Part shown: piece by piece, positions 25,975 through 39,500 of the stretch
Numbering within the stretch: position 1 is the first letter of the stretch
How the letters are laid out: each line of letters begins with the position of its first letter
Source: Plectrocnemia conspersa
Lineage: Eukaryota; Arthropoda; Insecta; Trichoptera; Polycentropodidae
Length of the DNA stretch: 64,000 nt
Assembly: GCA_009617715.1 (NCBI GenBank)
Contig: VTFK01000365.1
Coordinates: 124,001 to 188,000, forward strand
Direction: 5' to 3'
Made by a program: the position numbers and the translations under genes
The notes under the pieces: generated by a model
What the model was told of the DNA's origin: nothing
What the model saw: only the letters and a program-made list of their open reading frames with translations
The model's database searches: none

Positions 25975-28900
25975 ATGGAGAACAATAAAGGCGTCCATTT
26001 GGATGCTTCAACGATTGAAGCTTTGAAATTGCGAGCTCAAAGGTTAAGAGAGCAGAGAGAGGCTCGTCAAACCGCGAGACTTCAATTGGTGAATATTCAT
26101 TTTGCTACTTATGTATTGCGCAAAATTTATTACTAAAGTATTGTTTTATTACAGTTAAAAAGCATGCATCTCCAGAAAGTTCCCACTGAGTCTATTTTCT
26201 TAAGCAGTCAATCGAAAAATAAGCCTATCGATCTTACCAAATCGAGAAAATCTATCATGCCTAAGGTCGATTCTGTTAAATCTCAACCAGGTGATATCAG
26301 TTTGCTTAGTAAGAACGAACAGCTCGATTCCAAAAACACATTCAACAATGTGTTAGCAAAATCCAGAAGAATCGAATACGCGTCAAAGTCGCGCCAGTCG
26401 ATTTTTCCGAAACCTGAAGCGATTAAACCGAAAGTTACCCAAAAGGCACCCATTGTAAGTACAACCGTACCCGTAAAAACTGTCGATAAAAGAGTCAATT
26501 TGGCTGCCACGTCTGAGCGATTATCGAAACCAAAGACATTTGCTAAACCTAATGTTGCATCGCTTAATAAATCTTTGCCCAATAAGGCGATAAGCAACAG
26601 GAATGTAAATGAAAAGATTAATAATTCTTGCACAAACTACAACGTTTCTAAAACTACAAAATTTGTACCGAGAAAATCTGTTGCTCCACCGAGAAAGTCT
26701 GTTGCACCACCGAGAAAATCGATGGCTCCCGTTGTATCCAAACCGCATGTTAAAAATGATATTTTAAACAACGATAAAGTAAAATTTGAAGAAGCTAAAA
26801 AACTGAGACGGTCTCTATCTACAGTTCACTTTAAAAGACTCGGCGAAAACGCAGTTAAAGATTGCTTCAAAAGAACTTTGTCGCTCGGAAACATTAAGAA
26901 TAAAGAGATTGAAGACGAACTACCAGAATTCCCACCTAAGAATTACGTATTATCTGTCGGTTCAGAGAAGAAAAAATCAGTCACTTTTTTTACTCCCATG
27001 CGGAAGAGTTCAACTCAAACATGTGTTTGAACACACCGAAGCCTTCCGAGCTGAGGAAGCGTTTGAACGACTGGTTACAAAAGAGAGGCAAGTCGCTGAG
27101 TACTTTCCATCATCTGAAATGCTTCGGTTTGAAACATCACGAACCGCTTTCGGTCATTCCCGACGCGTTGAACGATGAAGAAAATAAAGAAAACGTCGAA
27201 ATTAATGACGACGATTCCTTCAAAGAAAACTTCGTCGGAGAAGTTAATAATAAAGCGACCGGCTGGCGTCAACGCACGACTTCCGACAGCTCAGATTTAA
27301 CACTATCTTCTCCGACTAAAACGCCTAACGGAAACATCCTGCAAGAGTTCACTCCTCGCGATAAATCGCAGAAAATCATCGAACCGTTGATCTCGGACGC
27401 ATTGTACGATCTGAACCAATTGATCGTGGAGGAATATTCATGGCTGCAATGCGCAGAGTGGCTGCGTGCAATTGTGCGCGAATGCGGAGAGAACGTCAAG
27501 GATATACCGGCTTATTGGGAATGTAGAGCAGCTTTGGAGGAGAAGAGAGGAGATTTTGTGCGCACTGTAGATTGTTTCAACAACGCCTTGCAACGAGGAG
27601 CACAAGTAAATATAGATCGTACTTCTTCGCTAATTTAATTGCAATTAAGACTAATAAAATTATATTATTTTCAGCCGAAAAACGTTGAAGAATCTCTAGA
27701 CAAATTACTCAATAAGTTCATGAAGTTGAATCTGGATCCCACAACCGATACTGAAAATGTAAAACACACCACTAAAAACTTATTAGACGTGAAGAATGTC
27801 TTCAAGTCTTTTTTGATCAAGTTTGCCATCAGACAGGCAGAAGAATGGTATTACTTTTACTACATTATGATTCAATATAATACTAAAAACTTGACATGAT
27901 AAATAATTGTGTAGAAAATACTAAGCTTTGCTTCATTTAAAGATCCAATTCGTGGAGTATTTTAAAATTTTACCGAATCTGATTTTAACAATTTTAATAA
28001 GATTATTTTTTGCTAGCATTTAATTCATTAAGATTCATAGTATTTCATTAAATGATATTTTTCTGGCCAAATTTAAGGGTGTAGAATCAATGTCAAAAGC
28101 AATAAAATCCAACATTTTGTTTCGTTCAACGAAAAAATTCTGTGAATTTCGGTCATAGTAGATACAACCTATAAACATTCTATTCACAAATATTTTTCCT
28201 AGGCGTAAAAGCATTTATTTTGTTGAAAAGAAACATCTCATTAGATCATTATTATTGATGTGATGCATGAGAAACTGGGATCAAAACATGTAACGATGTA
28301 TCGACTGGCAACAGTGTCAAAGTTAAACGATTGTGCGTTATCGCCGCGTAAATCGACTGTAAAGTGTTAAATATAAAAAACTATTGTAGAGGTCACAGAG
28401 TTTGATCATTACGAAACTGCATTCTAAATTTGACATTAAATAGTTAACTATTTAAAAAGTTATGATGGTTGAAAAAAATAAGCTTACGTTCTAATTTTCG
28501 CAAATAAGCCCGGCCACACTGCTGCATTTTTAGGAATAATTACCATATGCAATTGTTAAGCAAAAAAGGCCACGTCTACCAAATTCACATTTATTACCTT
28601 ATTATAATGATATATTTAAAAAGTAAATACAAAATAAAATATAATATACCTTACATAAAATAAATTTAATCTTTTCCATCTGTGATTTAAATTGTATATC
28701 ATTAAAAAATAATTGCTTCTAGTAAGTCAGCGATTTAGATTTGATTATTTTGAGCGTGGAAAATAAACACTCTTCAGCACACTAAACGTTTTAAAGAAAG
28801 TCAGTTGATTTTTTACGACTCCGACTCCACAGCCCTGCAAATTATACAATTAAAATTAACAACTCTAGTTGATAATCATATTTATTTGTTAACAGTGTCG

Positions 28901-29214
28901 ATGGATCTAACATCAAGAAGAAGTACACTGCCACTCCAGTCCGACGTAGCTCCAGGATACCTCACATCAGTGACAAGTCTCAATTGCACACAAAGAAATT
29001 CTCTCCGCAAGTAAATCTGGAGAAGACCAACGGACATGTTATCAAAATTAAAACCCCCGATGTGCAAATAAAATCTACAACCAAAATTCAGCCGCCATCA
29101 GCCAGAAAACACCTCGTACAGCTGTGCGATTCCCTAAGAAACGTAGATGACGATATTAAACAAACGTTGGTATTCGTCCCCAACAAAGCCCTTAATTTTA
29201 ATGATTGCATGTAA
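25975..29214 (+). CDS. CKAP2-like cytoskeleton-associated protein, with apparent frameshift
   Basis: Exons: 25975-26088, 26155-27605 (with a frame change near 27026-27028), 27675-27847, 28896-29214. CKAP2-family proteins are mitotic microtubule/spindle-associated proteins. The first exon is an Arg/Gln-rich helix (ALKLRAQRLREQREARQ). Exon 2 starts with a low-complexity basic region holding three RKSVAPP-type repeats (about 26670-26730). It then has LNTPKPSELRKRLNDWLQKRGKS and, near its end, a helical block WLQCAEWLRAIVREC with IPAYWECRAALEEKRGDF and NALQRGAQ like the CKAP2 C-terminal domain. The last exon has YTATPVRRSSRI. In the first exon-2 frame TGA appears at 27028, while the downstream frame is fully open and conserved-looking. 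One extra T in TTT would join them. Similarity is judged by eye. Confidence 0.75.
27848..28895. other. CKAP2-like last intron
   Basis: A 1048-bp intron with a donor TG|GTATTA and an acceptor TTAACAG. It holds a fragment of the hairpin MITE family at about 28020-28115 (TTTTCTGGCCAAATT, GTCAAAAGCAATAAAATCC). Nothing else is seen. Confidence 0.6.
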
Positions 29215-29330
29215 TACTTTAATTTTTTGTGTAATTATCATTTTCTCTCATACTAATTGATATAGAATATCATGTTTTATTTTAAATAATATTAATCATT
29301 TTTATTATACTAACCCAGTATACAGTAAAA

Positions 29331-29336
29331 AATAAA
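29331..29336 (+). promoter_or_regulatory. Poly(A) signal of the CKAP2-like gene
   Basis: AATAAA 117 nt after the TAA at 29212-29214, with further AATAAA copies to 29360. Confidence 0.45.
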
Positions 29337-29387
29337 AATATTTATTAATAAAAATAAATAAATTTACTTTTATTATTATTATTTACT

Positions 29388-29540
29388 GTAAATCTTCCGT
29401 TGCAAGATGCTTTACAATAGGGTAAATACAATCAAGAACTTCTAAGTAAATAATGAGATATCGGACTGGAATCAAAGTTTATAAATTAGTGACATCTATT
29501 TTATTTATTATAAACAATTATTATAGGTTAAAATCAATCA
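29388..29540. repeat. Dispersed repeat with GTGACATC block, second copy
   Basis: Best match to 18228-18345: AATCTTCCGTTGCAAGATG, then AATACAATCAAGAACTTC, then TTATAAATTAGTGACATC. It runs into a SINE-like tail at 29565. Confidence 0.55.
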
Positions 29541-29660
29541 ATTTTATTTTAATTATTCATCTGTGAGATTAGGCAAATCTATGAAAACCAATTATAATTA
29601 TATAATAATCACTGGTTTCGATTTCCCATAAAATTGTATTTACTCGCTTTATTGAATCAC
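29540..29660 (-). repeat. SINE-like repeat tail
   Basis: CATCTGTGAGATTAGGCAAATC and the following TATAATTATATAATAATCACTG block match 20735-20820. Its reverse complement matches the plus-strand repeat at 47280-47320. Confidence 0.45.
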
Positions 29661-29929
29661 ATTTACTTTTTACAAATAATTACTTGGCAGATTTCCCCAA
29701 TGAGTTTGATGGTATTTATAAAAAATAATTCATACATACTTATTGTATAAATCAGATTATATGCAAACACATATATTCTTAGTATTATATTGCAATACAA
29801 ATGTGCACGTTATTATGTCTGACAATCTCGTTGAGAAGCTGAATTTTTGGGCGCAACTGAAAATCGTCAACAACTGACGGATTATCGACACCCAGGGCAG
29901 GTGGGGTCATTTCATTAGACCAAGTCAAA

Positions 29930-30215
29930 AGTACAAACTAAGCCAACTCATCTCTTAGAAGAAAATAAGCGGAAGAAGTACAGACAGACGTCACGTCTCG
30001 CATATTGCACCATGGTTTGTTTGCACTTCGATATTATACTATGTTTTAAAATATAATAGCTTTTCTTACCGATATTATTACGGACTTAAAGTATTGGTCC
30101 AAGTATGTTCAAACCGTATTTTGGTCAATAGGAGGGCGCAAAAACAATTATCAATTCTCAAAAGTCAAAAGCAATAAGCTCGTGTTGGCGCCGTTGCAGT
30201 GGGAACGCTCGGGGT
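29930..30215 (-). repeat. Hairpin MITE family, single copy
   Basis: Reverse orientation of 38520-38885, with shared blocks GTACAAACTAAGCCAACTC, ACAGACGTC, TACCGATATTATTACGGAC, CAATAGGAGGGCGCAAAAAC and GCAGTGGGAACGCTCGG at its end. Confidence 0.65.
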
Positions 30216-32340
30216 CGAGCTAAAAACTAAATTAGAATAAAAGTAAATATATGATTATTAATTATAAAGATGTGCTTGATAATAATACAAAAATAATTAT
30301 TAACATATATATTTATGTATTTAATTATAAAAATATAATTTTAAAAATACATTTTAAAGAACGCTGTACATATATAATAATAATAAATATGTATGTATAT
30401 CGTCTTGGATGAGAAATATGTTAATGTAAATATAAAAATATAATAACAATAAACAATAGTGTTATATTACCTTGTATTAATTATTGTGCAACAATGAATC
30501 AGATATTATATATGTTAAAGAATCAGAAAAGACGATGGAAAAAATACACAATGGAGCAATGAGAATAGGATCGTTTAATTGTAATCGCGACATCCCCGGA
30601 TTGCAATTTTGGCTTCCCCGTACGTAATTACGCTGTGTTTACACTTATATACCCATTTGAAGTCAGGGAAGGGTCTGACCAATTCGATGCTTCGGAGCTA
30701 AAACAGACTATGTTATTTTCTGTTACGTACCTATTAATCCCTTCCACCCTATGCACATCATATAATGGGCAGCTGAGTCACCAGCGCGAAATCCATTAAA
30801 TAATGCGCTTGTAAAACCGCATATATTTTAACGAAACCGGAAGGAGATACTAATACCGTATAAGCTTAAAAACCATTTTAAGTTAGTAGTAAACGTTTTC
30901 ATTATTACTATTATTTTACCGGACGGATGATGATGGTTGTCAATTAGACACAGATTTGGCCGCTGCAGTTGTATTTATTTAATATATAATAATAAGTTAA
31001 AAGTTGTATTGAACTTTAGGATGCGAGAGATCAGCCGGCGAGGCACCACCGGTCGTAGTCTTCACTTCAAGTTCTGCCAAAGAATATGTTGCCCTACGCC
31101 ACCGTCACGCCAGTGTTACTATATTTCCGCCTAATTTTCGCCATAGTGAGTAAATAGGCACCCACATTATTATTATAATTTGTGGTACAATAATAAAACA
31201 TAGAATTTAAAGCGAGTAAAGTTAAGGTCACAATAAAATTGTGGAAAATAAAAATATTTTACTATTTTTTTAATGACTATAAAGTGCTAATTTATTTACG
31301 ATTATTTTAAATATCTCAGCTTAGTTTGCTAGCCAGATTAATCCAACATATTGTTTCAAAATGGCTACTATAAAAAAAATGTAACTCTTAAAAAACTCCT
31401 AGAGAAAAAAGTAGATAGGGCAAAACTATTACATAGAAAAAGTTATTGTAATTTTTAAGAAAAATGTTTTGTTTTTTTAATATATGCTACTTAATGGTTT
31501 TTAAAGGCACGGCAACAGTCCTAATTTTAATTAGATAATGATTTTTTTTTAAAAGACTGAATATCACGGCTAAGTTTGTTTCTGGTTTCAATAAGCAGGT
31601 GCTAAAATTAAAAAAAATACAATATTTTCCACAAATTTAATTTTTTTAATTGGTAAAATTTTGACAAACGACATATAATGGTTACTAACAAATTTAGCTA
31701 AGCTATTTACAATGATTTAGTTTTTAAAAAGTTTTATGGTGATCTAATTAAGATTATCGCAGTTATTATGTCAAAAACCATATCTAGTAATTTTTAAAAG
31801 GGAAAATATACCGGAACTCACATATTTTTAATATGTAATTTAAAAAAAAAATTATTCAGTTCTTAACATAAATTTTTTTTTTTGTATTTAAGGCAAATAT
31901 TCCAAAATCTCTTCCAATTGTCACCCGACAAATTTTCTCGACCCTTTCCTTCCTGTAGGTATATGTATGCATATGATCGATGTACTCCTCTGAGTAACCA
32001 CAGAGCAACGTACTTTAAACTTTAAAGGTTCGAAAAGTTTCCGAGGTGGTCCAACAAATTTGATGAACAAGGTTCTGAAATTGTCTTAGTCTAAACGCAA
32101 CTCTTGTCGGGGGTGGCAAATATAATTGGCTAAAATCCGCGTTCACATTCTGTTAAAATAATTTTTATATATTGTATAAATTTTTTATATGTATGTTTTT
32201 TCAATACAGATCTTATAAAATTTTAACTTTTTTCCTTAAATATTGGCAAATTGTAAATAAATTATACGAATTTTGGCAATAACAAGACGAAAAACGTCCA
32301 TTTTCGATAAGGGGGCGGGGTGTAGTTTTGAAATCTGACG
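30216..32340. other. Gene-free interval upstream of Graf
   Basis: AT-rich with no supportable gene. A somewhat less AT-rich patch at 30590-31130 has no ORF resembling a protein family. From about 32340 CpG content rises toward the Graf first exon, as expected for a 5' region. Confidence 0.4.
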
Positions 32341-32530
32341 CACGCGACGGTGGCGCCACCACCTTAGCTGTTCGTCAGTCGCCGGCAGGCCGTCGTTCGG
32401 GTAGTGCGTGTGCGCGTCGTTCATTAGTTGCGGCAAACTTTCGGTTTTCGACAGACGTGCGACGGAAAAAAAAATGCCAACAGTGAGCAAAATCAGTGTT
32501 TAACCTTCGCCCGTGTCGCCACCTGTCAAA

Positions 32531-32690
32531 ATGAGTGTCGTGTTGTCGCCGCTGGAGTTCACGGATTGTCTCACTGACAGTCCGTGGTTCCGCGTGAACC
32601 TGCACAACCACGAAGAGGAGTTGGACAGGACCAGCCAGCAGATCAAGAGGCTCATCAAGCAAGTCAAGGACCTGCTCCAAGCCGCGCAGA
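32531..32690 (+). CDS. Graf: Graf (ARHGAP26/oligophrenin family), first coding exon
   Basis: Graf proteins pair an N-terminal BAR domain and PH domain with a RhoGAP domain and act on membrane curvature, endocytosis and Rho inactivation. This exon encodes 53 residues beginning MSVVLSPLEFTDCLTDSPWF and continuing with a helical HEEELDRTSQQIKRLIKQ stretch, the start of the family's BAR domain. The start is ATG 32531, in a CpG-richer region. An in-frame GTG at 32513 is not a plausible eukaryotic start. The donor is CAGA|GTGAGT after 32690, phase 1. I found no further exon up to 64000, so the first intron exceeds 31 kb, or the gene is interrupted or mis-assembled. Confidence 0.88.
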
Positions 32691-34631
32691 GTGAGTCGCC
32701 CCGCTAAACTTTTACAAACTATTTTGTATAGTCGCGCGCTCCACGGCGCGGCGGCCAAAACAAAAACAATAGACAATCGGTTTGTTGTCTATGCGCTTTT
32801 TTATTCGTTCAAATCGCTCCTTTTAAATCATAAAACGATTGCGCGACGATTTTTCGAAACTGCAATTGCATCATTACCTTTGCGTCTGCATAAATTGAAA
32901 TGCGCAATTTCACGCAATTTTTATTTTTATTTATTGCAAAATGTCGAGCAATGTATTGATTAGTTTTCGCTTTGACCTATTTATTATTCTTTTTAATTTG
33001 GATCGACTTCTAATATAAATCTTATTAGAATTTATATTTTGTTTAGTTATATGTTCAACATATTAGTTAGAAATGAGACATGTTAATATTTAGTGATTTA
33101 GATTACATAATTACATATAAAGCTAATCACGCATCGATCGGCAGAATACGTTCTTCCGTTGTACTCTGCCTCGGTATTGTCTTATTGTATCGGCCCTCGC
33201 AGTACCCTCCCCTAACAATTTAGTTTTGCAAAATTCGAGACTATTATAGTATTAAACTAAAGCTTTTGTTGTTGTTGCTAGTATCTGTTGTAGAGATGAG
33301 AAACCGGATAAATTATTATTAAATCTTTAAGAAAATGTTCCAAAACAAAAATAAATATAAAATAAATGTTCAACTGTCTTTTTCAATTTAACCAACTGTA
33401 ATATTTTTATTTGAATTTCAATAAAATTTCTTGCACTCATAATTTATAGAGCCGACTTTTAAATAACTAATTGATTAGTAGATATGGTACAACAATCTAA
33501 TGGATGACCATTAGATTGTTGTAAATTCAAAATTATAGAATCAATTTAAATCGGGTTCGACCGAATTTTGTCTCATGATCAATCTTACCTAATCGCAAAA
33601 ATATATTTTCGTTGCACATTACAGTGCGATCAAAAAAGCTGAACTACACTCTCAACAGCGATTTCTCAAATTTCAGTCAGTTCGTAAATGATAATATTTT
33701 TGTAAATACTTTTATGTTCAACTGTTATACAAAGATTGAATCATAAGACAATACTAAGAACTGGCTATCTGTAAACCACACGTCAATTCGCATTCAAAGA
33801 AAAATTAGACACATCCATAAATAATGTTTGAAATAATAAAACAAAAATATTTCAGTAACCAGATCCAGGTATATGATAAAATTTACTATACTAAAATATA
33901 GTATATATAGTTAGATTTTTAAATAATTGTGGCAAAATATAATGTTTGCTCCCAGCAAAATATGTATAATATATAGTAGCTACATATCACATTTAAAAAT
34001 AATAAAATCTATTTTTATAAATCGAGTATTGACTTTGTGATAAATACATTACTATACAGTGTTATGCAAACTGTAAAAAAAATGCAATCAGTACTAATTT
34101 AATAATATTTTCTTTATAATTTGTATATATAATAAGCTTGAAATATATTTATCAGCTTATATACAGAAACGTACCTATGACTATATTACCATTTACCTAA
34201 AGGTATGATTTTTATTTATTATAGCATAAAATATGAATGGATTCAGCATATAAACTAAAATAATATTGACTTGATCAGCAGCTCTATAAAATATATACAA
34301 ATTAGTTGTTTTGCTAAATTTCATGGTTTGGAAATGCATAGAAATTACACTATTTGCGCTTTTTATCGCAAACATAACAGAGAGTACATTTCTTATATAC
34401 ATATAACGTTATTTTTTTATCATAACATATTGATTAAATAAGACTAGATATTATATAGCTTACACTTTTGCTGATGTAACCTTATGAAGTCAGATGTTTA
34501 ATTAAGAACATGGCTTATTAATTACAAAAAATACAGCAACTCTTGCTAAAAATTAAGGTTGTTCAACACCTTACACATTACAGTAAATATAACAATATGT
34601 TCTAATAATAGACACATTCATATTTGGTTCA
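32691..34631. other. Graf first intron, proximal part
   Basis: AT-rich sequence with no gene. A small inverted repeat (ACAATCTAATGG/CCATTAGATTGT) is at 33491-33522. No other structure was recognised. Confidence 0.4.
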
Positions 34632-34837
34632 TTAACCCATTTGTTGCCTATCCAAAATCGATGTATTACATATAATAAAAAAAATTGTTTAGAAAAATGT
34701 CATTCATGCCTAAATAAAATACTCTACATCCCATTTAAAATATATCAGATTCTTTCTTGAACGATGATGTTAAATACGACGATTCTGGACCAAGTAGCAA
34801 AAGTCGATATATCTGATTTCGGCAACCAAAGGGTTAA
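34632..34837. mobile_element. piggyBac-like MITE with both TTAA ends
   Basis: Starts TTAACCCATTTGTTGCC and ends GGCAACCAAAGGGTTAA, about 206 bp. Its right arm (CGATATATCTGATTTCGGCAACC) matches the right end of the larger element at 40086-43915. Confidence 0.7.
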
Positions 34838-35299
34838 AGAGATTAATCAATAATACCGAAGCTCGCTTACAAATCAGGGCTCAAATAAAAATACTGAATT
34901 TTCTAAATCTATTTAAATAGAAAAGCTATATATTCAGCTAATGTTTCTTTCAGAAACGATGAGTATTTTTAATACTAGTTGATCTAAGTGCATTTAACTC
35001 ATTTAGTGCACCTTTTTAACCTCATCAAAATAGTTTAGAGAATCTTTTGCAGAAATATAGTATATTTTAAATATACAAATTCTGCATTTGTATATTTATT
35101 ACTATTTTTTTGCTTACTTTTAGAGACAAATTATTGTCATAATAATTTATTAGTATTGAGGTATTGATTCTGGACCTATTTCTAAAAGCTTGCACATTCT
35201 TAAATTTAACTTTAATTAAACGATTTTTATGTAAAGTATGCGCTTGCAAATAAATCATGATTTTTTATATGTTTTAATTTGTATTGTTAATCGAAAGCC

Positions 35300-36480
35300 C
35301 TAAGTAATTTTCTGACAGTCGCTAAGAGACTGAGAGAGTACGCGATCTGCGTCGCGTCGCTTGGCACTCCATTGGGACTGTCCTGTTCGGCCCTGCCGCC
35401 GTCACATAAATTAATTTTATCTCGCTAATTCACTTGTATTTGACTATAGTTACATACAATTGGAGGTTTATCTTCAAAACAATAATTAATTGAATAAACT
35501 ATTTTTAACTACATTTAAATGTTATGAAAAATAACTATTATTTTACATGCGCGTGTTTAACTCTCTGCCATAAATCTTGTGAATTTATTTATAATGACCT
35601 GAGACTGAGGCTTTGAAAATGTCAATAAATCAATTACATTAACAACGGCTCTAATTTCTGTTGACACTTGACAATCCAGATTTGGATATAACGATGTAAT
35701 AGCTTTTATAAAAATATATTATCAATTTAAAATAGAGGGGTTATTTTAATCGCTCTTCGGATGCCTCCCCTCGTTTTCTATTAATTCGATTAGTTAATGG
35801 ACAAATTTGTGCTGTTATGTCTACACAATCGCTGACCTTGCATTTCCATCTCCGTACGCTTCTGCTTACACAGCGGCGGAAGAACGGGTGTGTTGCATTT
35901 GTCGGTACATATTGACATTTAATTAGCGAATGTCGTAAGCAGTAAGTAATCGATTAATGTTTAAAATGTTTTTTTTTCGATCGTCGTTCGTGACGTCGGT
36001 CATTGAGATATTTCCCGAGCTTTCATGGCGAGCCCTCGAGTCTTGCACGCGATTTTCACAGTGGAGTAATGCGGCGGGTGCTATGGCAACAAATTCGCAA
36101 CAATTGTCTTGGCGTAACGAAGACGGACGACAAGTTTGCCACATATTCATTTTAATCTGAATACAAAATATAATAATAATATTCTTCGTCGTTGAACGAC
36201 GACGACAATCGTACGCGCTGTGCATTTTTTTAAATATTTTCATCCCCCGTTTTTATGTTTTCACTTTTGTTCTATTAGATTATATATTTATATATGTACA
36301 TATATATACATATACAAATTAGATTAGTGCACGAGTACATGACCGACGTTCGTGGCGTGACGGTCGCTTTCCTGTTCCGTCCTCACGATCGAACGAATTG
36401 TTCCGAGTGCATTGTTCGCATTTCCGGTCGCATCTGCAGTTCCGTTTTTGATCCGAAGTGATGAAATGGATTAGATTTTT
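35300..36480. other. Locally GC/CpG-richer intronic segment, unassigned
   Basis: Patches at 35310-35400, 35820-36140 and 36330-36460 are clearly less AT-rich and CpG-rich than their surroundings but hold no convincing exon; the ORFs are short on both strands. GCTATGGCAACAA near 36080 resembles an RFX half-site. These could be intronic enhancers or an alternative promoter. Confidence 0.3.
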
Positions 36481-36599
36481 GCTTAGTTTCTTTATAGTTT
36501 TCTTTCAAAACACGACATATTTTATATATATTTCTTACTATTCCTCTAATCGTAAACCAGAAAAATAAAAAAAAACCTACATCCTAAATTAAAAAAGCT

Positions 36600-39500
36600 T
36601 CAGATTAAAATGAAACACATGTATCTAGTTTGAAACTAGAATTTATAAACTTTGTCTGAAAAATTGCCCGTGAAAATCTTATTTTTTTTAATAAGTTTAT
36701 ATTAAAACAAATTATGAAATTCAAATTTACGTTTGGATTTATTACAAAAATTTCTGGACAAATTCTTCTCAAAAAAATCATATCAAGAATATATTTATAA
36801 AAAAAAACTAAAAACTGACATCAATTAATGAATCCGAACTAAACTAGTTATTTTGCCTTTTTTTTATACATACTAAAAAAAATAGAAGAAGTGGAACATT
36901 GCCTTCAAAAGCACCCTCTTTCTAGGAAATACTTTCACAATAAGCAATATTAATCAAAGGAACAGAGTGTATTTTTTTGATGCATACGGTTGCTAAGTAA
37001 AATAAATCAACTTAATATTGTTATTGGTTCGAGATTATTTTATACAATATCAGTAACTGTCAGGAATGTCATTTGGAGGAGAGACAAGTGGCGGCATTTG
37101 TCCCCCCCCCTCCCTTGAATTTGAATGATGCCAGATAAATGAATTCAATGAAATACTATGAAACTTATACCTGAAATACATACATCAACCCTTAAAAAAA
37201 CGACCACTGACTGACTAACTTTTGCCCCTTGAAAAAGCTGAAATGCCGTTCCAGATTTTAAACCAGAAATTCTCGAGTTATTCCGCTAAAAAATCTATCA
37301 CGAAAATATTTTTTTAAATATGTCATTTCAGTGAAATTAAATCGGAATACGTTTTCATTGGTAGATTTTTACCAGTGAAAATATCATTTATCTGACAAGT
37401 GCTAGTAAAATTATATGATTTCAACTTTTCTATATGTAGTAATATATACATTTGCATACTTATCATTATTTATTTACATGCAATGTATAAATTTTACAGT
37501 GAATGTGTAGGTTTATTGTACGCCCACTTTCGCCGCGATTTAGAGATGTAATTGATTTTTTTTAATTTAAAATTTATGGTAACTTTAAGTAGCCTTGCAC
37601 TTGTCATTTCGCATTCAACATGTTTGTCAACGTAGTTTGTGTGTGTAAAATCATCAAATGGCAATTTGAGTTTGTTTTTAGCTAATCATTCGTAATGTAC
37701 TATTGTCACGTACGGTATGCACTTTTCGGCATAACAAAAGCCTCTGCATTTTTATTGTGCTTTTAATGTGTACTATGCGATATGTTTTTTCTTAAAATCA
37801 ATGCATCAATTTTATTAAAATCTTTGTACCTACCGATGGTTTTTCGATAGATTACACAAAGTAATTTGCAAAGATTATGCAGACGTTAGTTGGCAACACC
37901 ACACATATTATATTTTTCATAAAAATGTCTTAATCATTTCGTAGCACGCTCACAGGACGATCGTTAACTAATCTCGCTTACTACGACATATTACAATGTG
38001 GGAAAATAGTAATTACGTGGAATTATGGTCGCGTTGAAAATGCACCGTCAAACGTAAAAATAAACACGTCAGTACAACGTATGCACGCACAACGTGAATC
38101 ACGGACGACGGTCATGGTCGCATCGGCCGCACACAATTCAAGTTTTACGATTTGCCGTTTTTATTGCATTGCCAATGTGATATGTCGGCATATATTTAAA
38201 CACAAAGAATCGATTGTAGATAAATGTGGGGCAGTGCATTTTTAGAATTTGCGAATGCAGCGAGGGCAACATGCAACTAACAACATCTTTATAAAGGCCT
38301 AACAGCTCAGGGTTATCGTGACGTCACGAGTGTTAGGGTACCGAGAATGAAACTATAAAATTCGGAGGTAATTGTACGCGTTTTTCTCTCAACCTTCGAT
38401 TATTAACTAGTAGACCAATAACGTGTTTTTTTCATGGTTACTGTTGTGCGTTTCAAAGGCGGTGACAAAATCCAGATCGACGTTGTCTATACTGACTTTC
38501 AAAAGCATTCGGATAAGTTTGCAGTGGGAACGCTCGTTACCAAGCGTTCCCACTCCGACACGATTTTATTGCTTTTGACGCGAATTTTTACCTTCTGAGA
38601 AGTGATCATTTTTTTGCGCTCTCCCATTGACCAAAATTCGGTTTGAAAATACTTTAATCAGCTATCTTATATTAAAAGTCCATAATAATATCGGTAAGGA
38701 TAACTATCATATTTTTAAAACATAGTGTAATATCAAAATGCAGACAAACTGTGGAGCAATATGTGAGATACGATGTCTGTTTGTACTTATTCTTTCGCTT
38801 ATTTTTCCCTGAGAGATGAGTTGGCTTAGTTTGTATTTTGTACTCGAACTAATGATAGTTCTAAACCTATAATTAGTTTTTGAACTTGCATTAGGTTAGG
38901 TTTGGGTTTGAACAGCAAATGGACGTTTCGCAACTATCAAATTGAGCTTCATAGACATTTTAGAGCAGCATATTAACAGTTAAATTATATTTTCGCTAGT
39001 AGAGATATATATCTACTGGTGTATTTGTACTTTTTTGTTGTTGATAATATAACTTTACCAAAAAATACACATTCGCTGTAACATTTATCCATCGGATGTA
39101 AATCCATACTTTCATAACTAGCACCTGCCAGATTATTTTATTTTTTTACTAGTAAATGTATTCCGACATGATTTTACTGAAATGACATTTAAAAAAAAAT
39201 ATTTTCGGGATAGATTCGAGACTTTTTTCTAGATTTTATTTTAGGAATAAGCAAAAGACACTGAATGTATTATTTATTTATTTTGCTGCATTAAATCTAG
39301 TTGTCAAATTACCGATTGTTGTTGATTTTTCGTGATTACTTTGCTTCTTCCTTAGGTATTCGATCTGAATTTTCAGATGGAATACCTAAATTTACTGTTA
39401 CTAATTTACATACGTTCTAAAAGCAATAAAATCAACAATAATTTGCAAACAAATTTTAACACAAACCGAGCCGCGTCAAAAACTACAATCTGTTCCTTTG

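Noticed and set aside
26283..26748. Minus-strand frames of 116 and 75 codons
   Set aside because: Shadows of the CKAP2-like exon 2.
32375..32776. 133-codon minus-strand frame
   Set aside because: Antisense to the Graf first exon and its CpG-rich leader.
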